IMG/VR virus record: IMGVR_UViG_3300036826_000065
Location: 1 to 54,786 of that record
DNA from: a virus
Strand: one strand, 5' to 3'
Length of the DNA: 54,786 nucleotides
Shown one piece after another: positions 10,201 to 17,875 of the stretch. The position numbers and the translations under genes were made by a program. Numbering within the stretch: position 1 is the first letter of the stretch; each line of letters starts with the position of its first letter. The notes beneath the pieces were generated by a model that made no database searches, was not told where the DNA came from, and saw only the letters and a program-made list of their open reading frames with translations.

Positions 10201-11346
10201 GGGCCGCTGATAGACGCTCTCGTTGGTCAGCGTGACCGAAGTGATGCGCGAACGCCCAAAGCCGAAGACGCCGGTTGAGTTGTCCTTCAGGCGGACGCTC
10301 GCCGGTAGCGCCACGATGCCGCCGAAGGAGCCCTTCACGCCGCGAGCGACACACGCATCGTAGTCCTTCGGACAATCGGGGAAGCTGGCCGTGCTGGGGC
10401 AGAACCGGCCCTTGTAGACCTTCCAGCACGTGCGCGAGACGGTGCGCGAGGGATAAGGAATGCCCAGTTCAAAGACGCCGTCGGAGCATTGGATGATGAA
10501 CCGGCCATCGCTGGTGAGGTTCCAGGGCCTCGCGTAGCCAGCCCAGAAGTCGATCAGGTAATTGGAATTGACGTGGAATAACTTGAACTCCACCGTGGCG
10601 CGGTAGAGGTTGATCAGGTTGGCGTACTGCGTCCAGACGTCATCGCTGTTACCGAACGTGAACGTGACCGCATCGCTGGCCTCGTTCAGCGTCTGCGTGA
10701 TCGCGGACCACTCCAGCAAGCGAGGCAGGAATAGCTGACCGTTCATGGTGACTCGCCGGTTGCTCAGATATAGCGGATCAGGCGCGACCGGACTGGGCAC
10801 AGACGCCGTTGGGACCGGCGTGCGCGGTGAGATCTTCACCAGCGGGATGAACTCCTGCACTTGCGCCTGAAGCGCCGGAGTTAGTGTCGCATCGGGGAAT
10901 CGCGTCACGCGCTGGGAAGCGCTGAACGTGTAGTTCGCCGTCGTCGTGGAAACCTCGATGAGCGTAATGCCGGGGTCGTTGCAGAGCATCGCGTAGAGAT
11001 GGTCGAAGGTGATCGAGGGGTTCTCGTAGCGGCACACCACGACCTCGGAGCCGCCGGGAAACTGATGCGTGTAATTGAACTGCGCGTACTGCCCTTGTGC
11101 TTGTTGGAAGTGGACCTTGAGCGCGTTGTACTCGTTGCAGGCGAGCCCGCGTGAGCGCACCACGCGGAACCGGCGTGCGCCGTTGCCCAGGAGGTAGCGT
11201 TGCTCCTGGTTGAGCCCCGGCTGGTCGAAGGTATGGATCGCAATCGGAGGCGTCCAGTCGAAGCCGCTGGCGTATTCGCCGGTAAGCGGAAAGTCTCCGA
11301 TGACGTGCGGATCAGGAATCGCAATCGGACCCAGGGAGTCGCTCAC
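7294..11346 (-). CDS. Tail tip protein, apparent fusion of gpM/gpL-like and gpJ-like modules
   Basis: A 1350-aa tail tip component. Residues 1-180 resemble the small minor tail protein encoded just upstream; residues 190-345 resemble lambda gpL/DUF2163 proteins, with four cysteines at 307, 316, 325 and 332 (C-x8-C-x8-C-x6-C) followed by SFGG, a spacing that could hold an iron-sulfur cluster as in gpL. The remainder (about 500-1350) has the length and beta-rich character of gpJ-type central tip/host-specificity proteins, with fibronectin-like stretches towards the end. In lambda these functions are separate genes. Start GTG overlaps the previous stop as GTGA. It lies between tape measure and fibre, the expected tail-tip position. 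Module boundaries are approximate. Confidence 0.82.
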   Translation of the reverse strand: MSDSLGPIAIPDPHVIGDFPLTGEYASGFDWTPPIAIHTFDQPGLNQEQRYLLGNGARRFRVVRSRGLACNEYNALKVHFQQAQGQYAQFNYTHQFPGGSEVVVCRYENPSITFDHLYAMLCNDPGITLIEVSTTTANYTFSASQRVTRFPDATLTPALQAQVQEFIPLVKISPRTPVPTASVPSPVAPDPLYLSNRRVTMNGQLFLPRLLEWSAITQTLNEASDAVTFTFGNSDDVWTQYANLINLYRATVEFKLFHVNSNYLIDFWAGYARPWNLTSDGRFIIQCSDGVFELGIPYPSRTVSRTCWKVYKGRFCPSTASFPDCPKDYDACVARGVKGSFGGIVALPASVRLKDNSTGVFGFGRSRITSVTLTNESVYQRPIQEIWSDHEMPVVCDVAAGREESEFYSALGIVSEGPIAGYATNLLKHKLDDQPPHDPVHNGGFRGINGNDPANLTTEYFQLSSSPWGAVPAQSTYAAGVAFAEVRRTDDAGMQLKQVVDRHMTVTVVGGMYGWSWNADKTRNWQQRLSNPVWIAINVFLRGLGEKVTNDIIGTIPANEMENYFDLDAALAAAAICEEIVPSMIVPTQNESQFKFRGVLKEQKPLKDWIQEILNCCCGYYTFVNGKLWIGIRENAAVLTGQGFTRDTILYQSLQATPMAPQFNWLDGQFGDEEFAADQTQTGSGWALNTISVYDIDQAIFAGNGAAPMYTRNQMSFVGVSTKSQAARILVARLREELGGWGPTEPQNTRNMQFRTTLLAMQTKCGDIIGVQHSRLPAGASAYQKGRVQRWTLNPDFSIDIVCSGVTDSMYDFTAGPKPADVPTDPVIPEHLPSINGLAWMPNRIGPVAGDPVYTDAMERSFDLWQDYNITREGVWAPSIFVSGEMVINTFPAQVQPRILGATLVPGGTLNGPMTIYVAVGQHGPAGYTIPSLPIALWIPAGVTGQGVHLDMTPATSGSWDTWDLYAGTDRRLIGWQQSTVAPLPTSTTFNGPVHPMTHELPEQSARKVRIQAKHVWHSGVAGVVVTGVAANTIQSNDFIGSTDNWNNRILTAVADASDGSAPLWNFKVIGFNSSAGSFTVTPDPMAGDPLQPGDVLIARSQPTSWDAGGTWVEDSLWNNSVGYAQSGFRPGWAGLDPGVEVGNIFRIIRGKGAGQFRAITANTNIRITVNPPLDTPPDNTSLCIVEARDWVYFTETTDTSVMAPGVSFELRLRIENLQNMVALVGGFLVDDQGRITDEESACMREIFIFAEPPGVREIGPSANDPDVSGSTFWLARVTDQTIRVDCSTNDVPVHLLALADYQGRALYIANVKGTHNVIITPQAGDPLWDAATTITLGPLESVTITAAGD

Positions 11347-11741
11347 GACGTGTAGACCTCGCGGAGGCCGAAGCTGGCCTGGGACCGCGCCAGCGAAATC
11401 TGATCGTTGAAGCTGCCGTCGAACACCACGCAGTAACGCCCCACGGGATTCGCGCCGGTCGGATCGTAAGTGAAGCCCGGTGTCTCAAAAACGGAATAGA
11501 ACCAAAACGCCTTGGTGAGATGCGCCTTGTAGAAGTTGAAGAGCGAGGTGTATTGCGTGGGCTTTAGCCTCTGCGTCATGCGGAAAAAGTGGCGCGGGTT
11601 CGACATGAGCGCGGCGCGATCCGAACTGCCGTCCATGTAGGAATCGACATATGCCTCGTAGCGCAGTTCCTCTGTGAAAGCCGCGCAAAGCGCCCACGGC
11701 ATGACTTCGGTCGGCGCCCCTGGACCCACATTACCCGGCAA
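11343..11741 (-). CDS. Minor tail protein (gpM-like)
   Basis: A 132-aa protein downstream of the tape measure and the inverted moron and overlapping the tail-tip gene by 4 nt. It begins at TTG 11741, preceded at 6 nt by GGGGAGG, the best ribosome site in the vicinity; an ATG start would lose the conserved N-terminus. Aromatic-rich strands (FNFYKAHLTKAFWFYSVFETPGF) and a C-terminal FNDQISLARSQASFGLREVY resemble small tail-tip attachment proteins. The N-terminal domain of the downstream 1350-aa protein looks related. Role inferred from order and composition. Confidence 0.72.
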   Translation of the reverse strand: MPGNVGPGAPTEVMPWALCAAFTEELRYEAYVDSYMDGSSDRAALMSNPRHFFRMTQRLKPTQYTSLFNFYKAHLTKAFWFYSVFETPGFTYDPTGANPVGRYCVVFDGSFNDQISLARSQASFGLREVYTS

Positions 11742-11809
11742 ATTGCAACCTCCCCATGGGGTGAAATGCTATTGACCGGCTGCGCGGGCGCGTGATGCGA
11801 TGAGAAGTT

Positions 11810-12274
11810 ATGCGTGTGCTCTTCTTTACTGCCATCGCCGCTGTCTGCATCTGGTTGGTCTTCTTTGTTCCTACTGAGAAATCAGGGACGGCGGCGTCAT
11901 CCGAAACAGTTGAGACGCGGAGGCCCCTTGTTCTGCCGGACGACCGTCCGGCGCCCGTAACAAGGCGAGGTCTGGTTGGCCGTAGGTTCAAGATAAAAAC
12001 GGTCTGGATTGGCCCTGGCGATGCAAACGACGCCGACCAAAAACTAAAGATCGTTGTGATCATGGTCGGCATGCGCGAGGGAGGCCGTTCGGCGGATAAA
12101 GCCTGGGATAATTTGATGAAGATGGTATTGCTGGGCGAAGCCGGATACGCGCTAAACAACCACACACTCCAAGTAATACAGCAGGTTGGTGATGCCTGCC
12201 GGTTTGAAAACCTCGCCACCGGTCCCATCAACCGTGGCTGGATACCTTGCGGGAAACTCATCTCGTTACCGTGA
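11810..12274 (+). CDS. Membrane-anchored protein on the opposite strand inside the virion operon (candidate moron)
   Basis: One of only two convincing plus-strand genes. The 154-aa product starts with a single hydrophobic anchor or uncleaved signal (residues 2-19, VLFFTAIAAVCIWLVFFV) followed by a Ser/Thr/Pro-rich linker and a soluble domain with two cysteines near the C-terminus. This implies an inner-membrane or periplasmic location. Codon choice is more AT-tolerant than its neighbours (many aaa, gat, att codons). Its 3' end overlaps the tape-measure stop by 17 bp, tail to tail. A weak TTGACC (11772-11777) is the only promoter-like element seen. Inverted extra genes in virion operons are often lysogenic-conversion or superinfection-exclusion genes; that is inference, and I do not recognise the family. 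Confidence 0.75.
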   Translation: MRVLFFTAIAAVCIWLVFFVPTEKSGTAASSETVETRRPLVLPDDRPAPVTRRGLVGRRFKIKTVWIGPGDANDADQKLKIVVIMVGMREGGRSADKAWDNLMKMVLLGEAGYALNNHTLQVIQQVGDACRFENLATGPINRGWIPCGKLISLP

Positions 12275-15200
12275 GCGGCTCCAGCAATGCGCTGGACTGC
12301 CGTGTCCTGTTCGTTCCCGTCACCGCCGCCGTTGTGTTCGCCGCGCCGATAGCGCCTGGGTTGCTGGCGATGGCGTTCACGACTCGGCCTTCCAGCAATG
12401 CGTTCGCTTGCCCAGGATTCAATTGCAGATACAGTGGCGGCTGCGGCGTGAGCGCTTGCGCGTACTGAGTCGTGGTCGCACCCGTGTATGGGCTCGCGAC
12501 CAATTGCCCACTGCTGTAGACCGGCTGCAATTGCAAGCCCCCGGTCGCACTCTGCGCGAAGGTCGCCGGATACATCGGTCGCGGGAGTGCAGCGTGCGTC
12601 TGGCCGGATGAGATGGCGTAAGCGCGGACGATCTCCTGCACTTCGGTTGAGTAGATGCCAGTGCTGATTTTGCCGCCGTACTTCTGGTTGATGATATCCG
12701 CGATACTTTGCAACACGCCCTGGTCTGGAATGATCACGTGATACGCCTGGAAGATTCTGTCGCGGACCTGCGAGAGGAAACCTGGGACAAGCATGCGGAT
12801 GGTTCCGGCAACCGCTCCGGCGGCTGCGCCGACAGCGGCTCCGATCAATGTGCCCACGCCGGGAATGATGGAGCCGATGGTTGCGCCCAGCATTGCTCCA
12901 CCCAGAATTGAGGAGCCCAGGCCGGTCACGCCTCCGCGCTTCATGCCGAATGCGATCAGCCCCGCGCCGGTTCCGGCGATGGCGCCCTTGCCCATTCCGA
13001 AGCCCAGGCCGGGAAGATTCTTGGCGATCTGCGAGCCAACGCTCGCGCCCAGCAGTGCGCCGCCGATGGCCGTCTGCGTCAACTGCCCCGCTCCGGTCTT
13101 GGCGCCCAGTCCGCCCATGATTAACGCGCCGCCCGCCAGGGCCATGATGTTAGCCATGCCGGTGGATTTCAGGATGGCGCCAGCCTTCTGCCAGATCGTC
13201 GCTTGCGACCAATCGACACCGCCGATTGGCTTCCCAATGTCGAAGCTGCCCTTGATCCCAGACCATACCTTCTTCAGCGAGCCCAGGAAGCCGCCTAGGC
13301 GCGACGTGCGTGCCCCCAGGATGGATGGTCCCGCTGAAGTCGCGTAGACCGATGGCAACGACCGTGTCGGCAGGTTCGCGATCTGATCGTTCGCCGTATA
13401 GATACCGCTGGTGCTCAGAAGCGACGGCAACGCCCGTGTCGGTAGATCGCCAAACGTTTCCTCGATCATGCGCTGGGCGTCACCTTGGGCGGCGCCGCCG
13501 ATGCCCCCAGGTCCCGCGAGCATACCTGGACCGCCGGGAGTGTAGCCGCCCGCGAGCATTTGCCGATTCGCCGCAGCCGCCAGCCCGCTAGCCGCCATAG
13601 CCAAGTCTTGCCCTGCCTGGATCAGGAGGACGGCGCTGAAGTTCAGGTTAGTGCTGGCATTCTCCAGCCCTTGAAAGGCCGGTATGGGCGCCTTGCTGCC
13701 CTCAAAGTAAGGCCTTCGCCCCAGCAGCCGATCCAGCCAGGACCCGGTAAACTCCACATGACCGCCGCCGAATGTCTCTTGCAGAGTTCCGGCGATCCGC
13801 GACGTGACGAAACCTTTCAGCGCATTGGTGAACGCGCCCTTGATGGCGTTACCGATGTTCTGCCAGACCGAATGCGTGCGATCCGTCAGCGCATTCCAGA
13901 ACTGATCAGTGAAGGAGAGCAGATCGCCGTACATGTCGCGCTGGCTTTGCAGGATCGCGTCATCGGTCGCTTTCCACGCCGCAAAACGCGCCTCCTGGGT
14001 ACGCTGACTGCTCTGAATATCCAGCGCTTCGTTCTGGCGCCGTGTCGTGGACCGCATTTCATCTACGACCGTTTCCGCATCTTTGTGCTTGGCCGCATAC
14101 TCCTCCAGGTATGCGTTGTTGGCGTCCTTCTGAATTTGGGTCTGCTTTTTGATGAACTCGATTTGTTCATCTTGAATGTTCTGGATCTGCTGCACCCGCT
14201 CTTGCAGGTTTCGGGGTCGCTGAAGCTCCAGCTTCGCCACGTTATAAGCGGACGCCCGCGCCAGACTCTGAATAGTGAGGTTGGCCTCCTCCTCGATGCG
14301 CTTCTTGGCGAACTCCAGCATGAGAGCCTGGGACTCTCGTTCTGTATCTACGCGATGTCTGGCGATGATGCGGTCATATCGGGCGGCGATATCGGCTTTG
14401 TCCTGGTTGCCTTCGGCGTAGATCCTGACGCTCTCGGCGTTCATTTCCTTGTATGCCTGGGCGATTTGGGCATTGGTCATCTTGCTGGTATCAAGCTCGA
14501 TCAGCCTCGCGTTGAATGCGCCTTCCGCAGCCGCAGCAGTGCGAACATCAATCTTGTCCTGCTCCACTTGCTTGACGGCGTTCAGATCGTCTTCATATGC
14601 CTGGGCCCTCGCTTCCGCGATCTTCTGCTTACCGGCGAATGTTTCGTCGCCGTAAATCAGTTCGGCCTGAGAGATCGCCAATTGCCGACCGGCGCGGGCC
14701 ATCTCCTCCGCGTTCTTGAGAGCTTCCTTTTTTCGTTCCTCCTCCAGCTTTTTCAACTCGGTATCGATCCTGATACCCAGCCTTATGCGGTATTGCGCGA
14801 TGGCCTCATCGTTTTTTTCTACCTTGCTGACGTCAGCCTGGAATTCCAGCGGCAACGCCTGGATAGGCTCCTTGCCGACTCGCGCCAGTTCTGCTCGCGC
14901 TTCCAATACGGCGCGTTTGGCCTCCTCCACCTGTTGCTTCATCTTTTCGGAGTTGAACCTCGCCCGCAGTTCGCGCTGGAGCCGTTCCTCCTCCGTCTCT
15001 CCGGCTGGCGCCGCCGCACCCGCCCCGGCTGGCGCTTTGGCTCTTTCGCGCCGTATCTCCTCGCGAGCTTGCGCCGCCGCACTCTCGCCATATACGCCGG
15101 TAACGAACGAGCCGATGAGTCCGGTAACGAGGCCTTGCCCAGGTCCTCCTCCCTGGCCGAAGCCCATCATCGCGCCGGTCTTCGCCGCTTCCCTGGCCGC

Positions 15201-16739
15201 ACTACTCGTGATGTAGCTGTAGATGCCGCCGACTACCAACGCGACCACCCCAGCCGTCAGTGCTCCGATCCAGCCCGCGCTCAGTCCTCCTGCTCCGATT
15301 GCCGTGCCGGTGATTCCGGCGACTTCGCCGCCGCCAGCGGCTGCGAGCCCTTCCAGCGACAGCGTCCCAGGATTCATGAGCGTTGTGATCCTGCCGCCGC
15401 CGAACATCCGGCTGAACCATGTGCCAATCTGCGATCCAGCCGCGCCTCCGGCGACGGCGCCGCCGATGCCCAATCCTCCTCCGGCTACGGCTGCGCCGCC
15501 CCCTACTGCGCTTCCAGCTACGGCGGCTGCACCACCGGCTCTCGCGGCTGCGACTCCTGCGGCGGCTGCGGCCTCGCCACTCGCCGCTCCAGCGCTGGCG
15601 GCGGCTGCACCAGCCTCGGCTGCGGCTGCGCCGGTTTTGACGGCGGCTTTGCCGACCTCCAGCGTGAGCGTGCCCAGCGTCGTGATTTCCGCCGCGCCCG
15701 CGCCGATGCCGATTGCCGCGCCCACGCCCGCCCGCAGTGCGCCGAAGAAACCCCTGAATCCGGCGAAGCCGAATGTCAGTAACTTGACGAACGAGCCAAT
15801 GCTGAAGATCACGCCCGCGAGTGCGGTCATGTAGAACAGAGCATCCTTGACCGCTTGCGGCAACCTGCCCAGGGCCTTGATGAGATCATCCAGAGTGCCC
15901 ACTAATAGGATCAGGAAATCGAGCGTCTTACTCAGCGAAGGCCCGAAACCTTTATCGAAGCTCTGCGCCAGCGCACCAGTCGTTGTCTTGAGGACGTTTT
16001 CCTTGCGCTCCAGATCTTCAATAGCCGCCGCAGCCGCCGCGCCGTGCGTCTCCATACCCGCCAATGTGGTTACGGCTGCGACGAATTCGGGACCGGAGAA
16101 CGGCTTGAGAAACTTCTCTGTTCCGAAACGGTCCAGGCCTTTCGTCTCCATGAGCTTGGCGAACACCGGCAATCCAGTCTCCGTAGCCAGACTTACCAGG
16201 GCTTTCATGGTGACGCCTGGACGCGCCATCGCCTTCGCCAGGAGATCGAAAACCTTCGGCAGTTCGTTGACGGACACGCCGACCTTGGCAAGCTGGTTGT
16301 TCCAGTTTTCAAAGATCCTGGGCAACTCCTTCATCGGGACGCCCTGTTGGACTAGCCTCTGAAGACCGGTCACCGCCTCATCGAAATTGACGCCAGTCGC
16401 CAGCGCCATCTCGTGGAGTTGCTTGAAGACTTCGCCGCCGCCCTCGGCCATGTTCTGAAACCCGCGCTGGATGCGGTTCAACTGATCGCCCAGGCCGATC
16501 ATCTCCTTCACGGCTTTGGCTACGCCCAGGGCGGCGAAGGCATTCGCCATGCGCCCCAGGTCGTTAGTCACGCCTTCGACGGAAATGCCAATGGAGTTGA
16601 TGCCCTTGCTGGCTTGCTCACCGGCCTTCTCGCCGGTCGGCCCCAGGGCGCCCATTTGCTTGTTGAGCTTGTCGATATCCTGGGACGCACTTTGGGAGTT
16701 GAAATCGACCTGGAGATAGATGCGGTTGGTAGCGGGCAT
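12258..16739 (-). CDS. Tail tape measure protein
   Basis: At 1493 aa this is the longest gene of the tail module and sits directly after the tail chaperone pair, as tape measures do. It has coiled-coil stretches (about 570-900, rich in Glu, Lys, Arg and Ala), several hydrophobic segments (about 270-350 and near 490-510), and long Ala/Gly-rich repeats (about 350-440 and 1130-1290). The length would set the tail to roughly 200 nm by the usual 0.15 nm per residue rule. Start ATG has GAGG 7 nt upstream and directly follows the stop of the T frame. The high-GC Ala/Gly stretches create very long spurious frames on the other strand. Confidence 0.92.
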   Translation of the reverse strand: MPATNRIYLQVDFNSQSASQDIDKLNKQMGALGPTGEKAGEQASKGINSIGISVEGVTNDLGRMANAFAALGVAKAVKEMIGLGDQLNRIQRGFQNMAEGGGEVFKQLHEMALATGVNFDEAVTGLQRLVQQGVPMKELPRIFENWNNQLAKVGVSVNELPKVFDLLAKAMARPGVTMKALVSLATETGLPVFAKLMETKGLDRFGTEKFLKPFSGPEFVAAVTTLAGMETHGAAAAAAIEDLERKENVLKTTTGALAQSFDKGFGPSLSKTLDFLILLVGTLDDLIKALGRLPQAVKDALFYMTALAGVIFSIGSFVKLLTFGFAGFRGFFGALRAGVGAAIGIGAGAAEITTLGTLTLEVGKAAVKTGAAAAEAGAAAASAGAASGEAAAAAGVAAARAGGAAAVAGSAVGGGAAVAGGGLGIGGAVAGGAAGSQIGTWFSRMFGGGRITTLMNPGTLSLEGLAAAGGGEVAGITGTAIGAGGLSAGWIGALTAGVVALVVGGIYSYITSSAAREAAKTGAMMGFGQGGGPGQGLVTGLIGSFVTGVYGESAAAQAREEIRRERAKAPAGAGAAAPAGETEEERLQRELRARFNSEKMKQQVEEAKRAVLEARAELARVGKEPIQALPLEFQADVSKVEKNDEAIAQYRIRLGIRIDTELKKLEEERKKEALKNAEEMARAGRQLAISQAELIYGDETFAGKQKIAEARAQAYEDDLNAVKQVEQDKIDVRTAAAAEGAFNARLIELDTSKMTNAQIAQAYKEMNAESVRIYAEGNQDKADIAARYDRIIARHRVDTERESQALMLEFAKKRIEEEANLTIQSLARASAYNVAKLELQRPRNLQERVQQIQNIQDEQIEFIKKQTQIQKDANNAYLEEYAAKHKDAETVVDEMRSTTRRQNEALDIQSSQRTQEARFAAWKATDDAILQSQRDMYGDLLSFTDQFWNALTDRTHSVWQNIGNAIKGAFTNALKGFVTSRIAGTLQETFGGGHVEFTGSWLDRLLGRRPYFEGSKAPIPAFQGLENASTNLNFSAVLLIQAGQDLAMAASGLAAAANRQMLAGGYTPGGPGMLAGPGGIGGAAQGDAQRMIEETFGDLPTRALPSLLSTSGIYTANDQIANLPTRSLPSVYATSAGPSILGARTSRLGGFLGSLKKVWSGIKGSFDIGKPIGGVDWSQATIWQKAGAILKSTGMANIMALAGGALIMGGLGAKTGAGQLTQTAIGGALLGASVGSQIAKNLPGLGFGMGKGAIAGTGAGLIAFGMKRGGVTGLGSSILGGAMLGATIGSIIPGVGTLIGAAVGAAAGAVAGTIRMLVPGFLSQVRDRIFQAYHVIIPDQGVLQSIADIINQKYGGKISTGIYSTEVQEIVRAYAISSGQTHAALPRPMYPATFAQSATGGLQLQPVYSSGQLVASPYTGATTTQYAQALTPQPPLYLQLNPGQANALLEGRVVNAIASNPGAIGAANTTAAVTGTNRTRQSSALLEPLTVTR

Positions 16740-17101
16740 TTACTTTCCTCTGGCCTTTTTCATCTCCTCGGTCTGATATCGGTCCCGCTCTTCCACGAGT
16801 TGCCGCAGCAGAACGAAACTCGGATAGGGAATTTCGGCCAGCGTGACCGCGACACCCGCCTGGAGAGCGAAATCAAGGTCAAGGACTGACGCCAGGAGTG
16901 CTGCGACTGGAGAGGCCAAATATTCGGACAGGAGTTGTTGCGGACACAACGCGCACGGCAGGACTCCGTCCTCCGGCTCCGGGTTCTCCATCAACACTTC
17001 CGGGCACAGCTTCGGGCTGGGACACAGATCCTTCTGGCGCAAGAGCCGGTGAAAGATAAAGCGAGGCGAGGGCGATTCCGGCCAGTCCCCGCCGACTAAA
17101 A
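16740..17101 (-). CDS. Tail assembly chaperone T domain, reached by -1 frameshift (gpGT-like)
   Basis: This frame has no good start of its own (the first in-frame candidate is TTG at 17042, without ribosome site) but is open from the slippery site at 17099-17105 to its stop at 16740. A -1 slip there would add 119 residues to the 203-aa G protein, giving a 322-aa GT fusion. The T part is rich in Leu, Pro and Cys and has helical C-terminal sequence ending in EEMKKARGK. In lambda and many siphophages the G/GT pair chaperones the tape measure; the tape measure gene begins immediately after this stop. Frame arithmetic confirms the -1 relation. Confidence 0.8.
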
Positions 17102-17707
17102 ATTTGCGTCATCGGCGCGAGGTCCAACGGAGCGGTCGATGAAGTCGATCACCGCTCGCACTACGGCGTCCTTGTGAGGACCCGGTATCCCTTTCGGGTA
17201 GTCGTCGCTCTTGCCGCCGCACTGGTCGTACAGCCATGCACCGGCCTCCGGCGTGGTAACCAGCAACTGCTGATTGAACGGCATGTCCAGCATGCGGAAC
17301 GCCGTGCGGCGGAACTTCACGACCTGATCCGCGCTGGGCAGCTTTAGGTGATGCTTCACGCGACCGTTGAGGATGATCGCCTCCACGTCGGCCTCGTTGC
17401 CCTCAAGCTCTACGCCGATCACGTCGCACGTACCGATGCTTTCCAGAACCTTCTGGGCTTCTGCGGGCGTCATGGCCGGTGCGCCGTTGATGGCGATAGC
17501 CTGATACAGCTTGACCTCCGCTTCGCCGGGTTCCGGCAGGATGGTTTCGCTGATGCCGCGCCCCAGGCGCCGGATCACGATCTTCCTGGCCTTCGCCCTG
17601 GTGATCCATTCAGCGTCGGTCGGAAAGCGCAGTACGACCTCTTGCGACTCCCCGCCGGTCGAAGCGACTCGCGCTTCAAATGCAATTTCCGAAGTAACAT
17701 CGAACAT
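17096..17707 (-). CDS. Tail assembly chaperone (gpG-like)
   Basis: A 203-aa protein between the major tail protein (with one small membrane protein in between) and the tape measure, the standard place of gpG. It has no transmembrane segment; residues 1-60 are beta-rich (FDVTSEIAFEARV) and the C-terminus holds helices and a final DFIDRSVGPRADDANF. It ends in GCA-AAT-TTT-TAG, where a -1 slip is possible. The start ATG directly abuts the stop of the small membrane gene (TGAATG). Confidence 0.82.
   Translation of the reverse strand: MFDVTSEIAFEARVASTGGESQEVVLRFPTDAEWITRAKARKIVIRRLGRGISETILPEPGEAEVKLYQAIAINGAPAMTPAEAQKVLESIGTCDVIGVELEGNEADVEAIILNGRVKHHLKLPSADQVVKFRRTAFRMLDMPFNQQLLVTTPEAGAWLYDQCGGKSDDYPKGIPGPHKDAVVRAVIDFIDRSVGPRADDANF
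17099..17105 (-). promoter_or_regulatory. Programmed -1 ribosomal frameshift site AAATTTT
   Basis: On the minus strand the heptamer A-AAT-TTT follows the X-XXY-YYZ rule in the zero frame and sits directly before the TAG stop of the G gene. The -1 frame downstream is open for 119 codons up to the tape-measure start. A GC-rich segment that could fold follows the stop. Confidence 0.8.
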
Positions 17708-17866
17708 TCAGGTCCTCACATTGGTGATGAGAAAAACGATGGTGAGCAGGGCAAGCCCCGCCGACTGCCAATTAATCGGTCGCGCAGTTGGGGCCTGCAC
17801 CTGGACCGTACCGGCCAGGAAGCAGAGCAATGCGGCGACGAGCAGCAGAATTGTGAGTATCGGCAT
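17708..17866 (-). CDS. Small membrane protein with two transmembrane segments
   Basis: This 52-aa protein has two hydrophobic segments (about residues 3-20 and 36-48) separated by a polar turn containing APTARPINWQ. It has an excellent ribosome site (AAGGAGG four bases before ATG 17866) and is packed between the major tail protein and the tail chaperone, so I regard it as real. A two-TM protein of this size could be a holin or a membrane-active morphogenesis factor; position inside the tail genes makes either unusual. Function unknown. Confidence 0.7.
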   Translation of the reverse strand: MPILTILLLVAALLCFLAGTVQVQAPTARPINWQSAGLALLTIVFLITNVRT

Positions 17867-17875
17867 ATGCCCTCC

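Noticed and set aside
13485-15782. 765-codon open frame on the plus strand across the tape measure gene
   Set aside because: It is the antisense shadow of the GC-rich Ala/Gly-rich tape measure; its sequence is Leu/Arg-rich without domains or a ribosome site.
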